The translations under genes and the position numbers were made by a program. From the NCBI GenBank assembly GCA_039185015.1, contig JBCDAU010000040.1, positions 1 to 51,787 of the forward strand: a stretch of DNA of 51,787 bases, read 5' to 3'. Positions 1 to 7,900 of the stretch are shown here, piece after piece. The notes under the pieces were generated by a model, which had not been told where the DNA came from, did no database searches, and saw only the letters and a list, made by a program, of their open reading frames with translations. Within the stretch, counting starts at the first letter, position 1. Each line of letters begins with the position of its first letter. Origin of the DNA: JBCBSZ01 sp039185015. GTDB taxonomy: Bacteria > Actinomycetota > Acidimicrobiia > Acidimicrobiales > Poriferisodalaceae.

Positions 1-979
1 GCATCAGGTCGTCGATGAACGGGAGCGCCTGGACGAGGCTCTGGTACTGGGCCTGCGCGCCCTGGGCGTAGGTGAAGGAACGCAGCAACAGCAGAAGCGT
101 CGCTCCGATGTCGGCGACGTCGGTCGAGCCCAGCGAGGCCACGGTGGCCGCACCGATGACGATGAGGAGCAGCGCCAGGTTCTGGTACACCTGCGGGCCC
201 AGCTGCGTCGCGAGGCGGCCGCGGCGGATGCTGTCCTCGGCGTCGAAGTAGGCCGTGTCGAGGTCGCCGAGGACGTGGTCCTCGACGCCGAACGCCCGGG
301 CCTCGACGGCGAGCCGGGTGGTCTCGGTCGTGCGGACGCCGACGAGGCGCATCGTGTCCTTCAACCGTTCGGCGTAGCGCTTGGTCGCTCGCGTGAACGG
401 GCTGACCGCCAACGCGACGAGCCCACCGAACAGGATCGCCAGGGCGGCGGCGATCGGGCTGACGACGACCGCCGCGCCGAGGATCACGATGATCCGCCCG
501 GCCGAGAGCATCAGGCCACTGAGGTGGAGCAACGCCTGACCGACCCGCTGGGCATGGCCCGTCACGAGCGTCTGGAGGTCACCGAGCTTCTCGGACGAGA
601 TCGTCTCCCAGTCGGCGCGGAAGAATGCGGCGACCAGCCGACGTCGGATGTAGGTCAGCCCCGACGCGAACAGTCGGGCGACGGTGTGCGCCGACGCGAC
701 GCCGACGACCGTCTTGACGGCGATCGCGGCGATGGACGCAGCTGCCGCCATCGTGAGCGACACCTCGGGCCCGGCCGGGATCGCGACCCGGTCGGCGTCC
801 TCGGCGGCGGCGAGCGCCAGGCGGGTGACCATGACCAGCACGAAGGCCTCGGCGAGGCCGGCGACCAGCGCCAACGTGGTCTGCAGGGCCAGCATGCGGC
901 GGTACCGACGGACGATCTCGAGGAACGAACGGCGACCACCCGGAGCGCTCTGCTCCTCTGCGGCGGACGGGCTGGTCAT
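1..979 (-). CDS. ABC exporter, transmembrane domain (3' part cut by window edge)
   Basis: The minus-strand frame opens with ATG at 979 and runs off the left edge, so about 326 residues are visible. They form a type-I ABC exporter membrane domain: several long hydrophobic helices plus the motifs GDLQTLVTGHAQR, PFTRATKRYAERL and LLLLRSFTYA. The nucleotide-binding domain would lie beyond position 1. The protein is clearly paralogous to the complete exporter at 21732-23369, which has the same motifs in the same order. It lies divergent to the sulfotransferase and near the NRPS, so it could export the peptide or a polysaccharide, but nothing in the sequence decides the substrate. No strong ribosome binding site precedes the ATG. 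Confidence 0.85.
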   Translation of the reverse strand, partial: MTSPSAAEEQSAPGGRRSFLEIVRRYRRMLALQTTLALVAGLAEAFVLVMVTRLALAAAEDADRVAIPAGPEVSLTMAAAASIAAIAVKTVVGVASAHTVARLFASGLTYIRRRLVAAFFRADWETISSEKLGDLQTLVTGHAQRVGQALLHLSGLMLSAGRIIVILGAAVVVSPIAAALAILFGGLVALAVSPFTRATKRYAERLKDTMRLVGVRTTETTRLAVEARAFGVEDHVLGDLDTAYFDAEDSIRRGRLATQLGPQVYQNLALLLIVIGAATVASLGSTDVADIGATLLLLLRSFTYAQGAQAQYQSLVQALPFIDDLM

Positions 980-1109
980 CGCGTCAGTGAACCATGCGCT
1001 CGGCCGATGGAGCATCCATGCCGGGTCGCGGTCGGTGGGCGGCCACGGGTTGACCATCGACGGCCCACGCAGGGTGAGTCGGCCGGTCGCCACCCGGGTG
1101 TGATCTCGT

Positions 1110-1115
1110 TACCGT
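1110..1115 (+). promoter_or_regulatory. Putative leaderless -10 (TACCGT)
   Basis: A TANNNT hexamer ends 7 bases before the GTG at 1123. Transcription would then begin at or next to the start codon. The same arrangement recurs at six other transcription-unit starts in this window. No convincing -35 element is visible. Confidence 0.5.
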
Positions 1116-1122
1116 CTCGGAG

Positions 1123-1980
1123 GTGGAACCCACGCCCCTTCCCGAACGCTCGACCGCGAGCGCACGCTCGTTCGAGCCGGGCATCGTGCTCGCCGGCGCG
1201 ATGCGGTGCGGGTCGACCAGCATCTACCGGCACCTCGGTGCCCATCCGCTCGTCCACAGCTCGGTGACGAAGGAGACCCACTTCTTCGACCTCCACCACG
1301 ACCGGGGCTGGGCCTGGTACGAGCAGGCGATCGGCACGCCCGAACCCGGCCAGGTCGTCTTCGAGGCGACGCCCGGCTACCTGTCGAGCTCCGCCGCGAT
1401 CGAGCGCCTCGCCGCTGACCTCCCGGACGCCCAGGTCATCCTGTCGCTGCGCGACCCGGTCGAGCGCGCGCAGTCGCACTACTGGCTGAGCTTCGAGCGT
1501 GGGCACGAGACGGTCTCGCTGGCCGCTGCCATCGACGCCGAGCTGTCCGGTCGCGTGGACGACGATCGGCTCCGCCGCTACGTGCACGGGTCCTCGTACG
1601 GTCCTCAGCTGCGCCACCTGTTCGACCACGTCGACGCCGAGCGGGTGCACGTCGTGCTCTTCGAGGAGTACCGCGCCGACCCCGAGGCACAGATCGGGGA
1701 GCTCGTGGCGTCGCTCGGACTCCCGTCGGCCGACCTCCCGTCTCCCGGGGCCGTGAACAGCTACCAGCAGTTCCGTTCGCTGCGGCTCCGCCACCACGCG
1801 CGACGGCTGCCGAAGCCGCTGCAGAACGCCGTGGGTCGGATGAACCGCATCTCGGCGTCCTACCCCGAGCTCGACGGCCAGCTGCGCCGCCGCCTCGCCG
1901 AGGCGCTCACGGAGTCGACCGCCGAGACCGCCGACCTCCTCGGGCGGGATCTCAGCGCTCACTGGCCGTCGGCCCGCTGA
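1123..1980 (+). CDS. PAPS-dependent sulfotransferase
   Basis: This is a 285-residue cytosolic sulfotransferase that would transfer sulfate from PAPS to a hydroxyl or amino group. The 5'-phosphosulfate loop is GAMRCGSTSIYRHLG (from residue 25). The 3'-phosphate-binding segment is LRDPVERAQSHY (residues 109-120), containing the expected Arg and Ser. Length and motif spacing fit the heparan-sulfate N-sulfotransferase-like bacterial family. The GTG start follows a likely leaderless -10. The gene is convergent with the NRPS and its last 29 bases overlap the NRPS 3' end. The acceptor is unknown. The location allows sulfation of the peptide product, while the exopolysaccharide locus from 14990 onward is a second candidate. 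Confidence 0.9.
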   Translation: MEPTPLPERSTASARSFEPGIVLAGAMRCGSTSIYRHLGAHPLVHSSVTKETHFFDLHHDRGWAWYEQAIGTPEPGQVVFEATPGYLSSSAAIERLAADLPDAQVILSLRDPVERAQSHYWLSFERGHETVSLAAAIDAELSGRVDDDRLRRYVHGSSYGPQLRHLFDHVDAERVHVVLFEEYRADPEAQIGELVASLGLPSADLPSPGAVNSYQQFRSLRLRHHARRLPKPLQNAVGRMNRISASYPELDGQLRRRLAEALTESTAETADLLGRDLSAHWPSAR

Positions 1981-4900
1981 TCGACGCTCGGCGCCCGCGG
2001 AGGTCGGCGGCCAGTCGCTCGACGTGCGAAGGGCCCATGATCCAACGCGGCCCGGTGTGGGTGCCCTCGAGCTCGACCACGGTGAGGTCGTGGGCGGCCT
2101 TCCGCCACCCGCGGACGGTCCGCCGCGGGTTGGTGCCGGACGCGGCGTAGAGAACGATCGGGAGTTCGATGGGTCGGAGCTCGTGGGCGAGCTCGGCGCG
2201 GCGGGCGATGTCGAGCATCCGCGGCAGCTCCACGGCGGTGGACGCGCGCGAGGACGTTCTCCCGGTGCCGCCGCTCCTCGCGACACGACGTCGATCGCGG
2301 AGCTTGCGGACGAGCTCGGCCGGGATGTGGGCGACACCGTCGTCGCGGATGATGCGTGCGTACTTGTCGCGGCGGGCCCGCCAGATGCCCAGTCGCTGGC
2401 CCGGCGTGTAGGTGTCGACGAGCGCGACCAGCTCGACGGCGCGGCCGGCCCGTCCGAGCTCACGGGCGAGCTCGACGGCGACGAGGCCACCCGTCGATGC
2501 CCCGACGAGGTGGAGGCGACCGCTCGGCGCCGCATCGAGCACCTCGGGCGCGAGTCGCGAGGCGAGCGCGTCGATCGAGCGCTCGGGCGACTCGCGACCG
2601 TCGGCACCCGGGTACTGCAGTCCGAGCACCAGGACGTCGTCGATCGCATCGGCGAGTGGCTGCGAGCTGAAGAGCAGACCGCCGGCCGGCGGCACGATGA
2701 CGATCACGTCGCCGTCTGCGGGGCCCGGTCGCATCGTCACGACGTGCGGGGCGCCGCGACGATCACCGTCGACGAGGCGGGCCAGCGCGGCCGGCGTCAC
2801 CGCCTCCTGGAGGCGGGCGACCGGCACCTCGGTGCCGAAGCGCTCGGCGATCGTGTCGATGAGCTCGAGCGCCAGCAGCGAGTCGCCGCCGACGGCGAGG
2901 AACTCCGAGGCCGGGCCGATCGCCGGCTCGCCGAGGATGTCGCGCCACAGCTCGACCATCGCCGCGACCCCGGCGGCATCGAGGTCACCATCGAGCGCAG
3001 CCGGCGACGTGCTGGTCGCTGCGGCCATCGGCAGGGCAGCGCGATCGAGCTTGCCGTGCGCGGTCCTGGGGAGCGCGTCGTGGCGGACGATCCGCTGGGG
3101 CACGAGCGGCCGCGGGAGCTCACTCGCCAGGGCATCGCGGATGGCGGTCTCGTCGAGCTCCGCGCTCTCGACGTGCGCGACGAGGGCGTCGCCCACGCCG
3201 ATCGCACGAGCCAGCTCGTGGACGAGCGCCCGGGCCGGATCATCCTCGCGAGCTGCGGCCTCGAGCACCGCCCGTTGCGCGTCCGGGTCGAGGCCGGCGA
3301 GCACCGTCGTGGGGTCAGCCCCGAGCCGGGGCTCGGCCCGGACGACCGCGGCCCGCACGCCGGGTTGCCGCTCGAGGACGCGTTCGATCTCGTCGGGCTC
3401 GACGCGGACGCCGCCGATGCTGAGTTGCTCGTCGAGTCGACCCAGGAAGCCGATGGTGCCGTCGGCGCTCAGGACCGACCGGTCACCGCTGCGATACCAC
3501 CGCTGACCGCCGTGCTCGACGAACCGCTCGGCGGTCGCCGGCGGGTCGGTCACGTAGCCGTCGGTCACCCCGGCGCCGCCGATCAGCAGCTCGCCCTCGA
3601 CGCCGACGGGCACCGCCCGTCCGTGTGGGTCGGCCACGCGCACGATCGCGCCCGGGATGGGTCGCCCGATCGGGACCGGGTCCTCGCCGGGCCGGCAGCG
3701 ATGAACGGTCGCCCACACGGTTGCCTCGGTCGGGCCGTACTCGTTCCACAGGTCGACGCCCGCGAGTCGTCGATGGTGCTCGTCGACCAGGTCGGGACCA
3801 CAGGCCTCGCCGGCGACGATGACGGTTCGGAGCTCGTGCTCGTCGTCGATGCGGCGCAGGATCGAGGCCCAGAGGCTCGGCACCGTGAGGAGGTGGGTGA
3901 TCCGGTCGTCGACGATCTGCGCAGCCAGCTCGTCGACGTCGATCCCCGCCGGCCCGGACGGGAGGACGAGCTCGCCGCCCGCGGCGAGCGTCCAGAACAG
4001 GCCGACGATCGACGAGTCGAAGCCGATGCTCGACGTCCAGAGGAAGCGACCGGGTGAGGCGTCGTAGTGCTCGAAGCGGGCGCCCGTGCTGGTCGCCAGC
4101 TCCCGATGACGCACGAGCACGCCCTTGGGCACGCCGGTCGAGCCCGAGGTGTGGATGACGTAGGCGGGGTCGTCGGGCGAGGGCATCGGGCCGGGCTCCA
4201 CGTCGACGTCCGTCGCGAGGAGCTCGGCGAGGTCGTGGTCGTGGATCACCGAGCGCGGCCGGGTCGAGGAGAGGATCGCGTCGATGCGCGACCTCGGGTA
4301 GCTCGGGTCGATCGGCACGTAACCGGCGCCCAGACGTTGGATGCCGAGGACGGCGGGCGCGAGGTCGAGGCTGCGCTCGAGAGCCACGCCGACGAGGTCC
4401 CCTCGCCGGATCCCCCGGACCGCGAGGGCCGCGGCGACCTGCTCGGCCCGATCGGTCAGTTCGGCGTAGGTCAGGCTGGCGCCGTCATGGCGGATCGCGA
4501 CCGCGTCGGCGTGGCCAGGCGACCAGATCGCCGTGGTGACGGGCTCGTGGGTCCCGATCGGCGGCCCGATGAGCTCCGAGCGGGAGCCGGCGAGCTCGCC
4601 CACGGGCGCCGTCGGATCGGCGACCAGCGTTTGCAGCGAGTCCGCGATGCGATCGAGGAGGCGCTCGACGTCGGCTCGGCGATGGGCGCGACCCGACCAC
4701 TCGGCGGCGATGACCGCGCCGCCGTCGCGCTCGGTGACGAAGAGGGAGAGGTCGGTGACGGCGGCCCCGTGGAAGATCGTTTCGCCCCGCAGTCGGGCGT
4801 CGCCGACGGCGACCGAACCCTCATCCGGATCGTGCACGACCATCACCCGTGCGAAGTCCGTGGTCCGGCCGTGCTGTCGCCGGTGGCCGATCACCTCGGC

Positions 4901-7900
4901 GTAGGGGACGTGCCGGTGGCGCCAGGCCCGGTTGAGGAGCTCGTCCTGCTCGGCGACGACGTCGGCGGCGGGGCGGCCCCGCCGGGGCTCGGCGAGGGGG
5001 ACCGGGACGGTGTTGAGGTGGTAGCCGATGGCCGACCGCACCGCCTCGCCCTCGCGAGTCGACATCGGCACGCCGATCGCGGTGTCAGCAGCGGTGCCGA
5101 GCGCCGTGGCGACGGCGGTGAGGAAGGTCGGGACGATCCGTGCCGGTCGTTGCGTCAGCTCGACGTCGAGCCGAAGGTAGCCGTCGGACTCCGGCGACCC
5201 GAGCCTGGCCGTCGGCCAGGTCGCGCCGCGAGCGTCATCGGGGAGCGCCGCCGCGGCCGCCTCGAGCGCAGCGCTGTCGGTCTCGGTCGTCGCCAGCTGC
5301 CGGACGGGCAGCCTGCCCCCGTCGACGACCTCGGCGACCTGTCGCCACAGCGCAGCGAACGAGCCGGCGTCGAACCACAGGTGGTGCGCCGAGATCACGA
5401 CCTCGCGGCACTCGTCGCCGTCGACGGCCACGGCGGCCCGCAACAGCGGGCCCAAGGCGGGATCGAACCGCCGCCGCGCCTCGCGGTCGGCGAGATCGAC
5501 GTCGGGTACGGCAACCAACGTGACCTCGAGCGCCTCGTCGACCGTGAGCTCCCGGCGGGTGGTGCCACAGGTCCACCGGAGCGATTCGTGCGCTTCGACG
5601 AGGTGGCGCAGGGCGTTCTCCAACGCGCCCGCCGACAGGCTGCCGTCGATCCGGTAACGGCGGGTGACGCCGTAGCGGGTCGTGTCCGGGTCGGTCCGCA
5701 GCTCGACCAGGAGAGCGGCCTGCGCCGGGGTGAGCGGTGGTGCCCCGTCTCGACGCTCCGGGGTGGCCTCGGCCTCGTGGGAGGCGTCCGACGACGCGAT
5801 CGCCAACACCTCGGCCAGCTCGGCGAGGGTCCGGCGCTGGAAGGCGGCGGCGTCGGGGAGCCGGACGTCGAGCTGCTGGGTCGCCCAGGTGATCATCTCG
5901 AGCGCGGCCAGCGAGTCGCCGCCGACGTCGAAGAAGTCGTCGTCGAGGCCGACGCGCTCGAGGCCGAGCACCTCGGCCCAGATGGCGGCGAGCCGCTGCT
6001 CGACCTCGGTCTGCGGCGCCCGGAAGGCGGCGGTGGAGCGGTGGAGGCGGGTCGGGGCGGGGAGGCGCGAGGTGTCGACCTTGGCGCTCGCGGCGAGCGG
6101 GAGGTCGTCGACCCGGACGAACGCCGCCGGGACGGCGTGCTCGGGGACGAGGTCGCGCAGGTGGCGCCGGAGCTCTTGCGGATCGATGGGGTCCTCGGAC
6201 CGGTACCAGGCCGTGAGCAGCTCGGGTGGCTGCGGTCGGTACCCGATCTCGTCGAGCATCCGATCGACCTCGTCGAGGTCGATCTCGTCGTCGAGCTCGT
6301 CGAGCGCCTCGGCCCGGGTCTTGTGCCCGAGGCGGACGTCCCACGCATACGGCTCGGCGTAGTTGTGGTGGCCCCGCTCGGTCGTATGGACGTGGATGCC
6401 CGCCACGTTGACGAGGCAGTTGGTCGAGCGACCCGTGTCGTCGGGGCGGATCCAGGGGGCCCGGTGCTCGAGGAAGTCGTAGAGCTGGGCGAGATCGACG
6501 TCGACGTAGCGGTAGAAGTCGACGAACTCGATCTCGTCGAAGACGTCGTCGGTCTCGAAGAGGCTCGTGTCGAGGTGCTCGGTGACCGCGTCCTGGGTGC
6601 GGTGGTACACCTTCCGAGCCTCGAGGACGGTGCGGTCGATGGCCTCGGGGTCGAAGCGTCCGGCCTCGAACTGGTGGGGCACCAGTCGGGTCTCGAAGAA
6701 CTGACCCCTGGACAGGCCGGTGACGATCACGGGCGCACCGAGCTCGTGGGCCCGGTTGACGGCGAGGGTGTAGATCGTCTTGAAGCACCCGTTGCAGACG
6801 TTGCTGTACCGCTCGAGGCTGTCGCGGAAGATCTCGTTCATCGCCTCGGTGGTGACGAACTCGTGCGACACGCCGATGTCGGCGACGCTGCGGCGGACGT
6901 TCTCCTTCGCCCCGTCGGAGATGAAGCCGTTGTCGAGCGTCAGCGCGTGGACGTTCCATCCCTGCTCGACCAGGTGGTACAGCGCGTAGGTCGAGTCCTT
7001 GCCACCGGAGAGCAGGTGGACGGCGTCGATGTCGCCCCGGCGTCGGGCCCTCGCCGACTCGAGGCGCGCCCGCAGGTCGTCCTCGGTGCGGAACCAGGCG
7101 TCGGCCTGCGGACGCACGACGTCGAAGGTCCGACAGACCGAGCAGACGCCGTGCTCATCGAAGGTGATGTCGGGGACGTCGTCGGCGAGTCCGCAGCGCG
7201 GGCAGTGGTGCCGCTGCTCGACCGGCCGCCTGGTCGGGGTCCACACTCGCACCACCGCGCTCGTCACATCGGGGTGGGTGGCCAGGGCGGCCTCGATCTC
7301 GCCGGGCTCCAGGCGGATGCCCCCCACCTTGAGCTGATCGTCGTCGCGGCCGCCGTAGACGGCGACGCCGGGCCGCTCGAAGCGGGCACGATCACCGGTC
7401 CCGTAGTGCGGCGTGCCGCGGTCGAGGACCACGAACCGCTCGGCGCTCAGCTCGGGGCGGTTGAGGTAGCCGGTGGCCTGACCGGGGCGGTGCACCCACA
7501 GCTCGCCCCAGGTGCCGGGGGGTGACGGGTGGCCGTGGGCGTCGAGGATCCGGACGTCGCAGCCCGGGAAGGGGGCGCCGATCGGCACGTCGGGGCCGGT
7601 GTCGACGTCGGGGTCGAACCGGTGGATCATGCAGCCGACGACGGCCTCGGTGGGGCCGTACTCGTTCCACACCGAGACGTCGGGTTCGCACCGCTCCACC
7701 ACCCGCATGGCGAGCGGGCGTCGGAAGGCCTCGCCACCGACGATCACGTGCCGGTAGGGGAAGTGGTCGGCCATGCGCAGGAGCAGCTCGAGCTGCGAGG
7801 GCGTGGCCTTGAGCAGATCGATGCGGACGTCGGCCGCGACCTCGGCGAGGGCGGCCGGACCTTCGGCGTCGACCACGACGAGCAGCCCGGCGGTGGTGAG

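Noticed and set aside
2120..2140. Adenylation domain 2 as inactive because of the altered A8 motif
   Set aside because: A3, A5, A7 and the A10 Lys2248 are all present. A8 changes alone do not show loss of activity.
6224..7246. PP-loop region as a separate gene joined by sequencing error
   Set aside because: The frame is continuous. Adenylation motifs A3-A8 lie before it and A10 plus a carrier domain after it, so the insertion sits at a known interruption site in one polypeptide.
4067..7525. A 1152-codon plus-strand open frame antisense to the NRPS
   Set aside because: Its translation is low-complexity, Gly/Arg/Asp/Val-rich and has no family motifs. It is a GC-driven shadow of the NRPS frame, which has clear domains throughout.
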